Shown piece by piece: positions 20,576 to 31,036 of a DNA stretch of 64,000 nt. This DNA is from an uncultured Amphritea sp. (GTDB taxonomy: Bacteria; Pseudomonadota; Gammaproteobacteria; Pseudomonadales; Balneatricaceae). The translations under genes and the position numbers were made by a program. The notes below the pieces were generated by a model that was given only the letters and a program-made list of their open reading frames with translations, made no database searches and was not told where the DNA came from. The number at the start of each line of letters is the position of its first letter. Within the stretch, counting starts at the first letter, position 1. The stretch lies in assembly GCF_937127095.1 (NCBI RefSeq), contig NZ_CAKZLP010000040.1, positions 1-64,000 on the forward strand, read 5' to 3'.

Positions 20576-21658
20576 TTAGGCGTGACGCTGCGAAAAGTCC
20601 TGCATAAAGGCGATCAGCGCATCCACACCCTCTTCAGATACGGCATTATAGATACTCGCGCGCATGCCGCCGACTGAACGGTGTCCGGGAAGATTGAGTA
20701 AGCCCTGCTGCTCGGCTTCCAGAAGAAACTGCTTATCCAGATCAGCATTAGCAAGAATAAAAGGAACATTCATCCAGGAGCGCGCATTGATCGCCACCGG
20801 GTTGGAATAGAATGGATTACTGTCGATCGCCGCATAGAGCTTCTCCGCTTTACGACGGTTAAGCTCAGCGATCGCTTCAACACCGCCCTGAGCTTTAAGC
20901 CACTTAAACACCAGCCCCGCCAGATACCAGCCAAATGTTGGCGGCGTATTCAGCATAGAGTCGGCATCAGCGTTGACTTTATAATCATACAGCGCCGGTG
21001 TTAATGGCAGAGTATCCCCCAGCAGGTCGTCACGGATGATCACCACGGTCAGACCCGCAGGTCCGATATTTTTCTGTGCTCCCGCATAGATCATACCAAA
21101 ACGGCTGACATCAATGGGACGTGACAAAATATTGGATGACATATCGGCTACCAGCGGCACACCACCAGTCTCAGGGATATAATCAAACTCGACACCCCGA
21201 ATGGTTTCGTTAGGCGTGTAATGGACATAGGCAGCATCCGGATTGAGCTTCAGCTCATCTTGCGCCGGAGCACTGGTAAAGTTATTGCCTTCTGCCGTAG
21301 CAACTACATTTACGTCACAGTAACGGGATGCCTCTTTAATCGCTTTGATCGACCAGTCACCGGTATTGATATAGTCAGCAGTGGTTTTACCCCGCAGCAG
21401 GTTCATCGGGATCATGCTGAACTGGCTGCTCGCACCACCCTGCATAAACAGAACCTTATAGTTATCCGGGATATTCATCAGGTCGCGCAGATCCTGTTCA
21501 GCTTCAGCTGCAACAGCAACGAACTCATCGCTTCGGTGACTCATCTCCATGATGGAAAGTCCAAGACCATGCCAGTCAAGAAGCTCTTCCTGAGCCAGTT
21601 TGAGGACCTCTTCAGGCAGTGCAGAAGGACCCGCACTGAAATTATAATTACGTGTCAT
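20576..21658 (-). CDS. serC: Phosphoserine aminotransferase
   Basis: A 360-residue PLP enzyme converting 3-phosphohydroxypyruvate to phosphoserine (serine synthesis) and also acting in pyridoxine synthesis. Characteristic segments are [14 protein letters not shown] at the N-terminus, [27 protein letters not shown], and the PLP-lysine region [13 protein letters not shown]. The length matches SerC (about 360). It heads the serC-pheA-hisC-tyrA/aroA-cmk-rpsA run, a well-known gammaproteobacterial gene order. Confidence 0.97.
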   Translation of the reverse strand: MTRNYNFSAGPSALPEEVLKLAQEELLDWHGLGLSIMEMSHRSDEFVAVAAEAEQDLRDLMNIPDNYKVLFMQGGASSQFSMIPMNLLRGKTTADYINTGDWSIKAIKEASRYCDVNVVATAEGNNFTSAPAQDELKLNPDAAYVHYTPNETIRGVEFDYIPETGGVPLVADMSSNILSRPIDVSRFGMIYAGAQKNIGPAGLTVVIIRDDLLGDTLPLTPALYDYKVNADADSMLNTPPTFGWYLAGLVFKWLKAQGGVEAIAELNRRKAEKLYAAIDSNPFYSNPVAINARSWMNVPFILANADLDKQFLLEAEQQGLLNLPGHRSVGGMRASIYNAVSEEGVDALIAFMQDFSQRHA

Positions 21659-21824
21659 TTTGATAGATCTGCTACAAAGTTCGTAAAAAGGGTTTTAAAA
21701 AAGATCGTCGATAAGCGATCTTCTAAGTCATTCTGTAATGACTAATTTTCAAAACTGATTGCTGCAACTGACGACTACAATCAGCGCTTAAAACAAATTG
21801 CTTTTAAAAAGCAGCCTAAGACAA

Positions 21825-21850
21825 AAATGTGCGGTCTGAGCCGCACATTT
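21825..21850 (-). terminator. gyrA terminator
   Basis: A perfect 10-base stem (AAATGTGCGG / CCGCACATTT) with a six-base loop lies 14 bases past the gyrA stop. A short T-run follows on the minus strand. It separates gyrA from serC. Confidence 0.8.
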
Positions 21851-21864
21851 ATTTAGCCTCACCG

Positions 21865-24525
21865 TCAGGCGTCGGTGTCATCCTCGGGTGTCTCAGAAGA
21901 ATCTGAGGCTGGCGCATCGGCTGAATCCTCTGGCAATTCGCCGTCGACCAGCGTTCCTTCTATCAGTTCGCCATCTATTAGCTCATCGTCCGACACTTCA
22001 GGTTCCTCTATTCGTGCAACGCCAACCAGATTTTCATCCGCAGCCACACGAATCACCCGAACCCCCTGAGTGTTACGACCCAGCACGGAAATCTCATCAC
22101 CGCGGGTACGCACCAAGGTGCCCTGATCGCTGATCAGCATCACATCATCGCCTTCAAACATCTGCACCGCGCCGATCAGTTCACCGTTACGATCGGTACA
22201 CTGCATTGCGATAACACCCTGACCACCACGACCATAGGTCGGGAAATCCTCAACCGCGGTCTGCTTACCAAAACCATTGATACTGGTGGTCAGAATACGG
22301 CCATTTTCCTGAGGAATAATCAGTGAGATAACCTTCGCACCTTTATTCAGTCGGATACCGCGAACACCGCGAGCTGTACGACCCATCGGACGAACATCAT
22401 CTTCTGCGAAGCGGATTGATTTGCCCTGACTGGACACCAGCATCACCTCAGCGGTACCGTCGGTAATAGCAGCACCAATCAGCGTATCCCCTTCATCCAG
22501 TGCCAGCGCGATCAAACCGGTAGAGCGCGGACGGGAGAAGTTAACTAACGGCGTTTTCTTCACCGTACCGTCGGACGTTGCCATAAACACATAGTGCTCA
22601 TCGGCATATTCATTCACGGTCAGGATAGTGGTGATGCGCTCACCCTCCTGCAACGGCAGAATATTGACAATCGGACGTCCTCTTGCCGCACGACTGGCTT
22701 GCGGAATCTCATACACCTTCAGCCAGTACACTTTACCCAGGTTGGTAAAGCAGAGAATCGTGTCATGGGTGCTGGCGATCAGCAGCTTCTCGATAAAGTC
22801 TTCATCTTTCACTGCAGTGGCAGACTTACCTTTACCACCCCGGCGCTGAGCCTGGTACATGGTCAGCGGCTGAGTCTTGGCATAACCACCGTGAGAGATG
22901 GTCACCACCATATCCTCTTCAGCGATCAGATCAGCGACAGTAAAGTCCTGCTGAGACGCGATGATATCGGTGCGACGCTCATCACCAAACTCTTCAACGA
23001 TCTGTTCCAGCTCTTCACGGATAACTTCCATCAGCCGCTCAGGACTGTTCAGAATAGCCAGCAGCTCAGCAATACGCTCCAGCAGGTCGCGATATTCAGC
23101 GATCAGCTTGTCATGTTCCAAGCCCGTCAGGCGATGCAAACGCAACTCAAGGATCGCCTGAGCCTGCGCCGGTGACAGGTGATAAACACCGTCGTGCATG
23201 CCGTATTGTGCTTCAAGATCTTCCGGACGGCAGGCATTCTCACCTGCACGCTCCAACATCACAGTTACCTCACCGGGCTGCCATGATGTTTCAATCAGTC
23301 GTTCTTTAGCTTCTGCCGGTGTCGGAGAGCTCTTAATCATCTCGATAACGGCATCAATATTGGCCAGCGCAATCGCCAGACCTTCCAATATATGCCCCCG
23401 CTCACGTGCCTTGCGCAACAGGTACACCGTACGCCGGGTAACCACTTCACGACGGTGGCGAATGAAGCATTCGAGAATCGATTTCAGATCCAGTGTACGC
23501 GGCTGACCATCAACCAGCGCCACCATATTAATACCGAAGACATTCTGCAGCTGGGTCTGAATAAAGAGGTTGTTAACCACTACCTCAGAGACTTCGCCTT
23601 TACGCAGTTCGATAACGATGCGCATACCGTCCTTGTCGGACTCATCACGCAGTTCGGTAATCCCTTCAAGCTTCTTCTCTTTAACCAGCTCAGCGATCTT
23701 TTCAATCAGCCGCGCTTTGTTAACCTGATACGGGATCTCAGTAAAGATGATCGACTCTTTACCGTTTTTGTCATTGGTCTCGATATGATGCTTGGCACGC
23801 AGATAGATGCGGCCACGACCAGTCTGGTAGGCCTGCAGGATACCCGCACGACCATTGATGATCGCCCCGGTTGGGAAGTCAGGTGCCGGAATATATTCCA
23901 TCAGACCATCGATGCCGAGATCCGGATCATCGATCAGCGCAATACAGCCACGCACAATCTCGCCGAGGTTATGCGGCGGAATATTGGTCGCCATACCGAC
24001 CGCGATACCGGCAGAGCCATTCACCAGCAAGGTCGGAACCTTAGTCGGCATGACCGCTGGAATCTGTTCCGTGCCATCATAGTTGGGCACGAAATCAACG
24101 GTTTCTTTATCCAGATCGGCCAGCAATTCGTGCGAGATCTTCGCCATGCGGATCTCGGTATAACGCATCGCCGCAGCCGAATCACCATCGACTGAACCGA
24201 AGTTACCCTGACCATCAACAAGCATATAACGCATCGAAAATGGCTGGGCCATCCGTACGATGGTGTCATACACAGCACTATCACCATGAGGGTGATATTT
24301 ACCGATGACGTCACCCACCACACGGGCAGATTTTTTGTACGGCTTATTCCAGTCGTTGCCCAGCTCACTCATGGCGAACAGCACCCGACGGTGTACCGGC
24401 TTAAGTCCATCCCGTACGTCTGGTAACGCACGCCCCACGATTACGCTCATCGCGTAATCCAGATATGACTGCTTCAGTTCATCTTCGATGTTAACTGGCA
24501 GAATCTCTCTGGCTAAATCACCCAT
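21865..24525 (-). CDS. gyrA: DNA gyrase subunit A
   Basis: An 886-residue subunit of gyrase that cuts and rejoins DNA. The N-terminal breakage-reunion domain has catalytic Y122 ([11 protein letters not shown]). The quinolone-resistance region reads [11 protein letters not shown] with S83 and D87, the unmutated quinolone-susceptible form. The C-terminal beta-pinwheel domain carries the GyrA box ([10 protein letters not shown]). The extreme C-terminus is a long acidic tail rich in Asp, Glu and Ser. The gene precedes serC and is divergent from ubiG, a common arrangement. Confidence 0.98.
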   Translation of the reverse strand: MGDLAREILPVNIEDELKQSYLDYAMSVIVGRALPDVRDGLKPVHRRVLFAMSELGNDWNKPYKKSARVVGDVIGKYHPHGDSAVYDTIVRMAQPFSMRYMLVDGQGNFGSVDGDSAAAMRYTEIRMAKISHELLADLDKETVDFVPNYDGTEQIPAVMPTKVPTLLVNGSAGIAVGMATNIPPHNLGEIVRGCIALIDDPDLGIDGLMEYIPAPDFPTGAIINGRAGILQAYQTGRGRIYLRAKHHIETNDKNGKESIIFTEIPYQVNKARLIEKIAELVKEKKLEGITELRDESDKDGMRIVIELRKGEVSEVVVNNLFIQTQLQNVFGINMVALVDGQPRTLDLKSILECFIRHRREVVTRRTVYLLRKARERGHILEGLAIALANIDAVIEMIKSSPTPAEAKERLIETSWQPGEVTVMLERAGENACRPEDLEAQYGMHDGVYHLSPAQAQAILELRLHRLTGLEHDKLIAEYRDLLERIAELLAILNSPERLMEVIREELEQIVEEFGDERRTDIIASQQDFTVADLIAEEDMVVTISHGGYAKTQPLTMYQAQRRGGKGKSATAVKDEDFIEKLLIASTHDTILCFTNLGKVYWLKVYEIPQASRAARGRPIVNILPLQEGERITTILTVNEYADEHYVFMATSDGTVKKTPLVNFSRPRSTGLIALALDEGDTLIGAAITDGTAEVMLVSSQGKSIRFAEDDVRPMGRTARGVRGIRLNKGAKVISLIIPQENGRILTTSINGFGKQTAVEDFPTYGRGGQGVIAMQCTDRNGELIGAVQMFEGDDVMLISDQGTLVRTRGDEISVLGRNTQGVRVIRVAADENLVGVARIEEPEVSDDELIDGELIEGTLVDGELPEDSADAPASDSSETPEDDTDA

Positions 24526-24608
24526 AATAGCTCTGGCTATCCTTGAATCTGACTGCTGAGAATTAAGTGGTTAAACCCACCCTGAAAGCGGTAAACCATA
24601 AGCCCGCG

Positions 24609-24617
24609 AGTATACCA
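24609..24617 (-). promoter_or_regulatory. Extended -10 promoter of gyrA
   Basis: The minus strand reads TGGTATACT, an extended -10 element (TGn plus TATACT) about 84 bases upstream of the gyrA ATG. No good -35 is visible, which is usual for extended -10 promoters. Confidence 0.5.
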
Positions 24618-24718
24618 TAAAGAAATTGCAATATTCTCGCAAAATTAAGACCTTGGACACCTGAATCAGGGTTCTGCGCAGTTCCCGATCAGACATTCTG
24701 TATTCGCCCCTTCAGCAG

Positions 24719-24727
24719 TGCTAGAAT
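24719..24727 (+). promoter_or_regulatory. Extended -10 promoter of ubiG
   Basis: TGCTAGAAT fits TGn plus TAGAAT and lies 42 bases before the ubiG ATG. A convincing -35 hexamer is absent. Confidence 0.4.
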
Positions 24728-24769
24728 GGCGCAGAATTTTCACCCGACATCAGCCTTTGGCAGCAAATT

Positions 24770-25495
24770 ATGACTGACACGCAGAACAACACCGGCGCAA
24801 ATATCGACCCCCAGGAAATTGCTAAATTTGAAGAGCTGGCCAGCCGGTGGTGGGACCGTGAAAGCGAATTTAAACCACTGCACGACATCAACCCGCTACG
24901 GGTCGACTTTATCGATCGTATCGCGGCACTCAATGGCAAGTCAGTGCTGGATGTCGGCTGTGGCGGCGGCATTTTATCAGAAGCGATGGCTCACCGCGGC
25001 GCTGCAGTCACCGGTATAGACATGGGCGAAGCCCCCCTTAAAGTAGCTAAACTGCACGGTTTGGAAAGCGGCGTTAACGTCTCCTACCGCCAGGTGACCG
25101 TGGAACAACTGGCAACCGAACAACCGGCAAGCTTTGATATGGTGACCTGCATGGAGATGATGGAACATGTTCCCGACCCCTCCTCAATTGTGGATGCCTG
25201 CAGTCGGCTGGTAAAGCCAGGCGGTTTTGTCTTTTTCTCCACCCTGAACCGCAACCCTAAAAGCTACATGATGGCCATTATCGGGGCTGAACACCTGCTA
25301 AAACTGGTGCCCAAGGGCACTCACGATTTCAACAAGTTTATCCGCCCCTCCGAACTGGCCAGCTGGATACGCCAGAGCGGCTTACAGAGCGAGAAAATCA
25401 CCGGGCTGACATACAACCCACTGAGCAAAACTTACAGGCTCAACGACAAAGATGTCGACGTGAATTATATGATCGCCACGCGGAAGCCTGACTGA
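24770..25495 (+). CDS. ubiG: Ubiquinone biosynthesis O-methyltransferase UbiG
   Basis: A 241-residue SAM-dependent methyltransferase carrying out both O-methylations of ubiquinone synthesis. SAM-binding motif I is [16 protein letters not shown] (about residues 64-79), and [18 protein letters not shown] is the UbiG post-I/II region. FASRWWD-like [17 protein letters not shown] at the N-terminus is diagnostic. The length matches UbiG (about 240). It is divergent from gyrA and followed three bases later by mupP, so the two are likely cotranscribed. Confidence 0.97.
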   Translation: MTDTQNNTGANIDPQEIAKFEELASRWWDRESEFKPLHDINPLRVDFIDRIAALNGKSVLDVGCGGGILSEAMAHRGAAVTGIDMGEAPLKVAKLHGLESGVNVSYRQVTVEQLATEQPASFDMVTCMEMMEHVPDPSSIVDACSRLVKPGGFVFFSTLNRNPKSYMMAIIGAEHLLKLVPKGTHDFNKFIRPSELASWIRQSGLQSEKITGLTYNPLSKTYRLNDKDVDVNYMIATRKPD

Positions 25496-25498
25496 GCG

Positions 25499-26179
25499 AT
25501 GAATACTCTTCTGCCTGAGGCGGTACTGTTCGACCTGGATGGCACACTGCTCGACACTGCCCCGGATTTTCATCATGTGATTAATCTGCTTCTGGCCGAA
25601 CACCAGCGCCGCCCTATCAGTTATGAGTTTATTCGCGGCTATGTTTCCAACGGGGCACGAGCCATGGTCAGTGCAGCCTTTCAGACAGATGAACAGGCCG
25701 ATGGCTTTGACCTGCTACACCAACGGATGCTGGAACTCTACCTACAGCACCTGGATGTTAAGACCAAACCGTTCGCCGGCATTCCTGAACTACTCAGATG
25801 GCTGGGAGACAACCAGATCCCCTGGGGAATTGTCACCAACAAGCCGGAACTCTACACCACGCCGGTCATAGTAGGCCTCAACCTGCAACCCCCAGCCAGC
25901 ACCGTAATTTGCCCGGATCACGTTAAAGAGAAAAAACCCCACCCGGAAGCGCTATTTCTGGCCTGTAGCGAACTCGGCAGTGCACCGGAACGTACTGTCT
26001 ATATCGGCGACCACCGCAGAGATATTGAAGCAGGTCTGCGTGCTGGTATGCAAACCATTGCTGTCAGCTATGGCTACCTTGACGAAGGTGAAGACATTAA
26101 TAGCTGGAACAGTCATTTTCAGGCAGATCACGCCAGCGAGATCCGCCCCATACTTGAAACACTTTATCGCCACAACTAA
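25499..26179 (+). CDS. mupP: HAD phosphatase, likely MupP (MurNAc-6-P phosphatase)
   Basis: A 226-residue HAD-superfamily phosphatase with motif I FDLDGTLLDT (about 11-20), motif II VTNKP, motif III lysine in DHVKEKKPHP and motif IV YIGDHRRDIEAG. It has the Gph-type cap domain. Automated pipelines often call such genes phosphoglycolate phosphatase. In Pseudomonas the orthologue directly after ubiG is MupP, which dephosphorylates MurNAc-6-phosphate in peptidoglycan recycling. The assignment to MupP rests on that synteny, so enzyme specificity is not proven here. Confidence 0.85.
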   Translation: MNTLLPEAVLFDLDGTLLDTAPDFHHVINLLLAEHQRRPISYEFIRGYVSNGARAMVSAAFQTDEQADGFDLLHQRMLELYLQHLDVKTKPFAGIPELLRWLGDNQIPWGIVTNKPELYTTPVIVGLNLQPPASTVICPDHVKEKKPHPEALFLACSELGSAPERTVYIGDHRRDIEAGLRAGMQTIAVSYGYLDEGEDINSWNSHFQADHASEIRPILETLYRHN

Positions 26180-26201
26180 GCGATCAGACAGAGGAGCGGT
26201 C

Positions 26202-26942
26202 ATGTACGAATATCAGGCACCGGAAAACTTACTGCAAGATAAAATCATCCTGGTTACCGGCGCCGGTAGCGGTATCGGACGGGCTGCTGCTCTGAGCTAT
26301 GCCGCCCACGGCGCCACCGTTATCCTGCTGGGCCGCACCGAAGCAAAACTCGACGCGGTATACGATGAAATAGAAGCCGCAGGCTATCCTCAGGCCGCCA
26401 TCATCACCCTGAATCTTGAGACCGCGAGCGAAACCGATTTTGACAACCTGGCTGCCACCCTGGAACAGGAGTTCGGCAGAATTGACGGCATTCTCCACAA
26501 CGCCAGCCTCCTCGGCATTCGCACCCCGATTGAAAGCTACGACCCGATCGTCTGGCAGCAGGTCATGCAGGTTAACGTCAATAGCGCCTTTATGCTGACA
26601 CAGGCCCTGCTCTCACTAACCAACGACTCAGAAGATGCTTCTATTATCTTTACCTCATCCGGTGTTGGCAGAACCGGCAAAGCCTTCTGGGGCGCCTATG
26701 CGGTCTCCAAATTCGCAACAGAGGGAATGATGCAGGTGCTGGCTGACGAACTGGAACACAACCCCAGCATCCGCGTTAATGCGATCAATCCCGGCGCCAC
26801 CCGCACCGATATGCGCGCCAACGCCTACCCTGCAGAAAATCCGGAAGACAACCCGACTCCGGAACAAATTATGCCGCTTTACCTTTACCTGATGGGACGG
26901 GATAGCCGCGCCATCAATGGCCAGTCTCTGAACGCGCAGTAA
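26202..26942 (+). CDS. YciK-type short-chain dehydrogenase
   Basis: A 246-residue SDR oxidoreductase. The Rossmann motif is GAGSGIGRAAAL (about 22-33), with HNAS in the NAG position and a catalytic Ser-Tyr-Lys set in SSGVG and AYAVSK. The N-terminus MYEYQAPENLLQDKIILVTG is characteristic of E. coli YciK. The start at 26202 has a strong GAGGAG Shine-Dalgarno. A frame extending upstream overlaps mupP and is not credible as coding. Third in ubiG-mupP-yciK. The natural substrate is unknown. Confidence 0.92.
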   Translation: MYEYQAPENLLQDKIILVTGAGSGIGRAAALSYAAHGATVILLGRTEAKLDAVYDEIEAAGYPQAAIITLNLETASETDFDNLAATLEQEFGRIDGILHNASLLGIRTPIESYDPIVWQQVMQVNVNSAFMLTQALLSLTNDSEDASIIFTSSGVGRTGKAFWGAYAVSKFATEGMMQVLADELEHNPSIRVNAINPGATRTDMRANAYPAENPEDNPTPEQIMPLYLYLMGRDSRAINGQSLNAQ

Positions 26943-26972
26943 ACCCGTTAAAAACAACAACCATTCCTGCAA

Positions 26973-27007
26973 AAAAAACGCAGCCCTGTGAAGTGACTGC
27001 GTTTTTT
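26973..27007. terminator. Bidirectional terminator between yciK and rluB
   Basis: AAAAAACGCAG and CTGCGTTTTTT form an 11-base stem at the convergent ends of yciK (plus) and rluB (minus), with A and T tracts on the two sides. Confidence 0.85.
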
Positions 27008-27036
27008 CTACCCACTATTAAGCTATCCGCGACTGA

Positions 27037-27882
27037 CTAGCGCTCAGACTTTTTAGGCCCCACCGACCGGCGTGTCTTCTGCCGTTTAGCCCGACGCACT
27101 GCAGTTTCCTGATCCTGAACCGACAGCGGCTTATTATGCTTCTGCTTCATATCCATCATACTGGAGAGCATATTGATCTCTTTCTGAGACAACTCCTTCC
27201 AGTGACCCGCTTTCACCTCACTCGGCAGGAAGAAGGGCCCGTAGCGCACCCGCTTTAGTCGGCTAACCTGAACTTCCTGAGATTCCCACAACCGTCGTAC
27301 TTCGCGGTTACGCCCTTCCATAATACAGACGTGATACCACTTGTTAGCACCCTCTCCATTAAAGAACTGCACATCAGTAAAGCGCGCCATACCATCTTCC
27401 AGCAGCACGCCTTTCTTTAACCGGCCAATCATCGCTTCGTCAACATCACCCAGAATACGTACCGCATACTCACGATCAATATTGGCCGATGGATGCATCA
27501 GATTGTTCGCTAATTCACCATCCGTCGTGAACAGCAGCAAACCTGAAGTATTGATATCCAGACGACCTACCGCAATCCAACGCCCCTGCTTAAGCGGCGG
27601 CAGATGATCAAATACTGTTGACCGCCCTTCGGGGTCATGACGGGTAGCCACCTCACCCAACGGCTTGTTATAAATCAGCACCCGGCGCTCACTATCGCGC
27701 TCAAACACCATTTTCTGTGCCTGCCCGTCAACCTCAACCTCATCCCGAACTGAGATTCTGTCGCCGAGCGTTGCAACCTGACCGTTGACTAAAATACGGC
27801 CAGCTTCAATCCAACGTTCCATCTCACGACGTGAACCTAATCCGGAACGCGCCAAAACTTTCTGAAGTTTTTCGTCTATCAC
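27037..27882 (-). CDS. rluB: 23S rRNA pseudouridine(2605) synthase RluB
   Basis: A 281-residue pseudouridine synthase of the RsuA family. An N-terminal S4 RNA-binding domain (about 2-60, KVLARSGLGSRREMERWIEAG) is followed by the catalytic domain with the invariant aspartate in GRLDINTSGLLL. The basic C-terminal tail (about 240-281) is Lys/Arg-rich, as usual in RluB. It modifies U2605 near the peptidyl-transferase centre. Transcribed towards yciK, ending in a shared terminator. Confidence 0.95.
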   Translation of the reverse strand: MIDEKLQKVLARSGLGSRREMERWIEAGRILVNGQVATLGDRISVRDEVEVDGQAQKMVFERDSERRVLIYNKPLGEVATRHDPEGRSTVFDHLPPLKQGRWIAVGRLDINTSGLLLFTTDGELANNLMHPSANIDREYAVRILGDVDEAMIGRLKKGVLLEDGMARFTDVQFFNGEGANKWYHVCIMEGRNREVRRLWESQEVQVSRLKRVRYGPFFLPSEVKAGHWKELSQKEINMLSSMMDMKQKHNKPLSVQDQETAVRRAKRQKTRRSVGPKKSER

Positions 27883-27936
27883 CGACGCATCCTCACATTA
27901 AGAAACCTGAAACAGGTTCCTGATAAATAAATAAAC

Positions 27937-27973
27937 AAAAAAGCCCTTCGACGCTTCGCCGAAGAGCTTTTTA
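27937..27973 (-). terminator. Terminator of the H-NS-like gene
   Basis: AAAAAGC followed by CTTCG pairs with CGAAGAGCTTTTT around a short loop with one mismatch. On the minus strand it ends in a T-run, 20 bases after the H-NS-like stop. Confidence 0.75.
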
Positions 27974-27993
27974 ATCCTAACGGAAGCAACTTA

Positions 27994-28380
27994 TTAAATT
28001 AAGAAGTCTTCCTTGGTTTTGCCTTTAGCGAATTCAGCCTGAAACGCAGCAGGCGTACGACCCCGACCAGACCACTGGTATACATCACCATTTTCATCGG
28101 TTACCTGATATTTAGGCGCAACCTTTTTCTTAACCGGAGCTTCAACCATGCTCATAAGATCATCAAGACCAATGCCAGCATCCAGCATACTCTGCTTAAT
28201 GGCTTCAATTTTTTCTGAACGCTCACGCTCAACAGCGATCAGCTCCTCTTCCTGAGCCTGTTTTTCTTCCAGAATCTCAGTCAGATCTGCAATTGCCTTT
28301 TCGATATCAGCACTGGAAAGTTCATTACACTGTTTACGCAGTGAATTTTTACGGGTAAGAAGTTTTACAAAGTCGGTCAT
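27994..28380 (-). CDS. H-NS family nucleoid-associated protein
   Basis: A 128-residue histone-like protein. The N-terminal half (about 10-70) is a coiled-coil oligomerisation region rich in Glu, Lys and Ala. The C-terminal half contains the H-NS DNA-binding domain with YQVTDENGDVYQWSGRGRTP (about 92-111), including the minor-groove RGR hook. The length is typical of H-NS (about 130). The family silences AT-rich acquired DNA, and it could act on the accessory region of this window. It is bounded by its own terminator and an AT-rich 85-base upstream region. Confidence 0.92.
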   Translation of the reverse strand: MTDFVKLLTRKNSLRKQCNELSSADIEKAIADLTEILEEKQAQEEELIAVERERSEKIEAIKQSMLDAGIGLDDLMSMVEAPVKKKVAPKYQVTDENGDVYQWSGRGRTPAAFQAEFAKGKTKEDFLI

Positions 28381-28465
28381 TATAAATCACCAATGAAAAT
28401 AAGTTTGGGAACAAAAGAATTATTAATTAAGAAATACATTTTTTCAATAAAAAAACCATGCATAT

Positions 28466-29086
28466 TTATTCAAAGTCTGACACATCACCCGCACCCCGAC
28501 GAATAACGACCGGCACATCATCAACCAGGTTAATTACGCTGGTTGCTTCCATACCGCAATATCCACCATCAATGACAAGATCAACCTCATGCTGTAACAG
28601 ATCCCTGATTTCATATGGATCAATCAGAGGAAGTTCCTCTCCCGGCATAATGAGCGAAGTGCTCATTATCGGCTCACCTAATGCTTCCATCAGCTGCAGC
28701 GCAATATTATTTTGCGGAATCCGAAGACCTATTGTACGCCGTTTAGGATGTAATAATCGACGAGGGACTTCAGTCGTAGCATTTAAAATGAAAGTATACG
28801 CGCCCGGAGTCATCGATTTTAACAAACGATAAACTGAATTATTCACTTTAGCATATGTGCCAATCTCTGAGAGATCACGACATACCAGAGTAAAATTATG
28901 TTTATCATCCAGTTTACGAATGCGCTTAATTTTCTCAACGGCCGACTTATCACCCAGATGACAGCCTAACGCATAAGCACAATCAGTAGGGTAAACAACA
29001 ACCCCACCTTTTTTTATAATCTCAACAGCCTGACTAATCAGACGCGGCTGGGGATTTTCAGGATGGATCTGAAACAGCTGGCTCAC
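28466..29086 (-). CDS. yciO: YciO, Sua5/YrdC-family protein
   Basis: A 206-residue protein of the Sua5/YciO/YrdC family, whose TsaC members make threonylcarbamoyl-AMP for tRNA t6A. YciO is a paralogue of less certain function. Visible segments are VVVYPTDCAYALGCHLGDK, PGAYTFILNATTEVP and RTIGLRIPQN. The GTG at 29086 (MSQLFQIHPENPQPR) matches the E. coli YciO N-terminus and gives its exact length, with GGAAG nine bases upstream. A GTG 15 bases earlier is possible. It lies next to trpH, as in E. coli. Confidence 0.9.
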   Translation of the reverse strand: MSQLFQIHPENPQPRLISQAVEIIKKGGVVVYPTDCAYALGCHLGDKSAVEKIKRIRKLDDKHNFTLVCRDLSEIGTYAKVNNSVYRLLKSMTPGAYTFILNATTEVPRRLLHPKRRTIGLRIPQNNIALQLMEALGEPIMSTSLIMPGEELPLIDPYEIRDLLQHEVDLVIDGGYCGMEATSVINLVDDVPVVIRRGAGDVSDFE

Positions 29087-29134
29087 AGGAAAATCTTCCA
29101 CTAATTAATTAAATGCATTTTACTTAAAACTCAG

Positions 29135-30010
29135 TTAATGCTGAAGCAATTTAGAAAGCACATGGGGATTATTACTGCTATATCGTGGATATTTTCCAAT
29201 TCCGGTCCAGTGAAACTGTCGTTTATGGAAATCACTCCCCGCAGACACCATCATTTTATGTTTTGATGCCAGTTTATCCAGTTGCAACAGATGTCCGGAT
29301 TCCACCCCGGGATAGCTTATTTCAATCGCATCACCACCCTGCTGAGAAAAACCATCCACCAACAACCTTACTTTGGTAAAGGTCATATTATATTTTGTCG
29401 GATGCGCCAAAACAGCAATACCACCCGCCTGGTGAATAATATCTATTCCCTGCGTCATTGTAGGCCAGTCAACTTTTACATCACCAATTTTACCCGCACC
29501 TAAGAACCGACTAAATGCCTGTACCTCATTATTAACAATACCCGCTTCTACCATTGCCAGCGCAAAATGAGGGCGCCCTATCTGACCGTTTCCCGCCAAT
29601 TCAACCACCCGGGGTAAAAGGTCCGGCATATTGCGTTTACACAGTTTTTCCGCAATCAGTCCTGCCCGCATCAGTCGCAGTGCATCAAGCTGCGTTAGAT
29701 AGTCCGCTAAAGCCGGGTTGTTTTCATCAAAACCCAAGCCAATAATATGCACCATATTGCGCCCCCACTGACAGGTCAGTTCGGTTCCCGCAATCGCCTG
29801 GATACCATACTCAACCGCAGCCAACTTCAATTCACTAACCCCGGCCACAGTATCGTGGTCAGTAATCGCGAATACACCAACCCCTTTATCCGCTGCACCT
29901 TTAAGCAGCTCAGCAGGGGTCAGCTCACCATCGGAATAACAGGAATGACAATGGAGATCGCTGAAAGGCAATTCCTCACAGGTTTCGGGTTTATAACTTA
30001 ACTGGCTCAC
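29135..30010 (-). CDS. rnm: PHP-domain 5'-3' exoribonuclease TrpH/YciV
   Basis: A PHP-domain phosphoesterase of about 291 residues. Metal-binding motifs are DLHCHSCYSDGELTP, ITDHDTVAG, GTELTC and the C-terminal SAGSDFH. E. coli YciV (RNase AM) matures the 5' ends of 5S and other rRNAs and hydrolyses pAp. I chose the GTG at 30010 (MSQLSYKPET), but a TTG at 30037 adding nine residues is also plausible because the AGGAAG nearest to 30010 is rather far away. It is divergent from yciB. Confidence 0.9.
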   Translation of the reverse strand: MSQLSYKPETCEELPFSDLHCHSCYSDGELTPAELLKGAADKGVGVFAITDHDTVAGVSELKLAAVEYGIQAIAGTELTCQWGRNMVHIIGLGFDENNPALADYLTQLDALRLMRAGLIAEKLCKRNMPDLLPRVVELAGNGQIGRPHFALAMVEAGIVNNEVQAFSRFLGAGKIGDVKVDWPTMTQGIDIIHQAGGIAVLAHPTKYNMTFTKVRLLVDGFSQQGGDAIEISYPGVESGHLLQLDKLASKHKMMVSAGSDFHKRQFHWTGIGKYPRYSSNNPHVLSKLLQH

Positions 30011-30048
30011 TCTATAATCAACCCACTTCCTAATCAAAAAAAGTTGCT

Positions 30049-30612
30049 ATGAAAATACTTCTCGATTTCTTACCCGTCATTATCTTCTTTATTGTTTATA
30101 AAAGCACCGATGATATTATTCTGGCAACCGCCGTGCTAATTCCCGCTACACTGCTACAGATGCTCTATACTTGGATCAAGACCCATAAGATAGAGAAAAT
30201 GCAGCTGGTAACACTGTTACTGGTAGTTTCTCTTGGTGGCCTCACCATTGCCCTGAATGACGAATCATTTATCAAGTGGAAGCCCACCATCGTAAACTGG
30301 TTGTTTGCTCTGGCCTTCCTTGGAAGTCAGTTTATTGGCAAGAAGACCATTGTTGAACGTCTCATGAGCAGTGCAATTGAGCTGACAACCGATGTCTGGA
30401 GAAAACTGAACCTTGCCTGGGTTACTTTTTTTCTCATCATGGGTGCGGCCAATCTCGCCATCATAAAGCTCTATCCTGATAACAACGATCTGTGGGTCAA
30501 CTTCAAGCTATTTGGCATACTCGGCCTTACGCTTATTTTTATTATCCTGCAGGGTGTCTATATTTCCAGACACATAAAACCCGAGCCGACAGAAAACAAC
30601 AGTGAAAACTAA
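30049..30612 (+). CDS. yciB: Septation protein A / YciB
   Basis: A 187-residue inner-membrane protein with about five hydrophobic helices. Conserved family patches are LLDFLPVIIFFIVYK at the N-terminus, FIKWKPTIVNWLFA and RLNLAWV-like WRKLNLAWVTFF. YciB (IspZ) is involved in cell envelope synthesis and septation and interacts with elongation and division proteins. It is divergent from trpH with a 38-base gap and followed by yciI 12 bases later, the conserved yciB-yciI order. Confidence 0.95.
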   Translation: MKILLDFLPVIIFFIVYKSTDDIILATAVLIPATLLQMLYTWIKTHKIEKMQLVTLLLVVSLGGLTIALNDESFIKWKPTIVNWLFALAFLGSQFIGKKTIVERLMSSAIELTTDVWRKLNLAWVTFFLIMGAANLAIIKLYPDNNDLWVNFKLFGILGLTLIFIILQGVYISRHIKPEPTENNSEN

Positions 30613-30624
30613 GGAAGACTACCG

Positions 30625-30924
30625 ATGTTCTACGCCATCATCTGTGAAGACGCCCCCGGAACACTTGAACAACGAATGACTGCAAGGCCCGACCACCTTG
30701 CTCGTCTGGAGGTTCTTCGCGATGAGGGCCGACTATTAGTCGCCGGGCCTCACCCCGCGATTGATAGCGAAGACCCCGGTCCTGCAGGTTTTACAGGCAG
30801 CCTGATCATTGCTGAATTTGGCTCTCTGGCACAGGCTGAGTCCTGGGCTGATGAGGACCCCTATAAAAAAGCAGGGGTTTATCGACAAGTGATGGTAAAA
30901 CCATACAAAAAAGTTTTACCATAG
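30625..30924 (+). CDS. yciI: YciI family protein
   Basis: A 99-residue alpha/beta ferredoxin-fold protein of the YciI/YCII family. It begins [17 protein letters not shown] and contains [30 protein letters not shown], with the conserved His-Asp pair thought to form a catalytic site. The biochemical role in this family is mostly unknown. The Shine-Dalgarno is AGGAAG. It is the likely second gene of a yciB-yciI transcript. Confidence 0.92.
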   Translation: MFYAIICEDAPGTLEQRMTARPDHLARLEVLRDEGRLLVAGPHPAIDSEDPGPAGFTGSLIIAEFGSLAQAESWADEDPYKKAGVYRQVMVKPYKKVLP

Positions 30925-31036
30925 TGTCTCTTTTAGGCTTAAATGCCCTCTATCAGCCCACTCTGTTTAAGTTAGGTTCAGGTTGAACTGGTATAAATAG
31001 CCGACAAAAGAACGAAATTACAACATAAGGATGTAT

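Noticed and set aside
23392..24195. Open frame antisense to gyrA
   Set aside because: It is within gyrA, with atypical composition and no motif.
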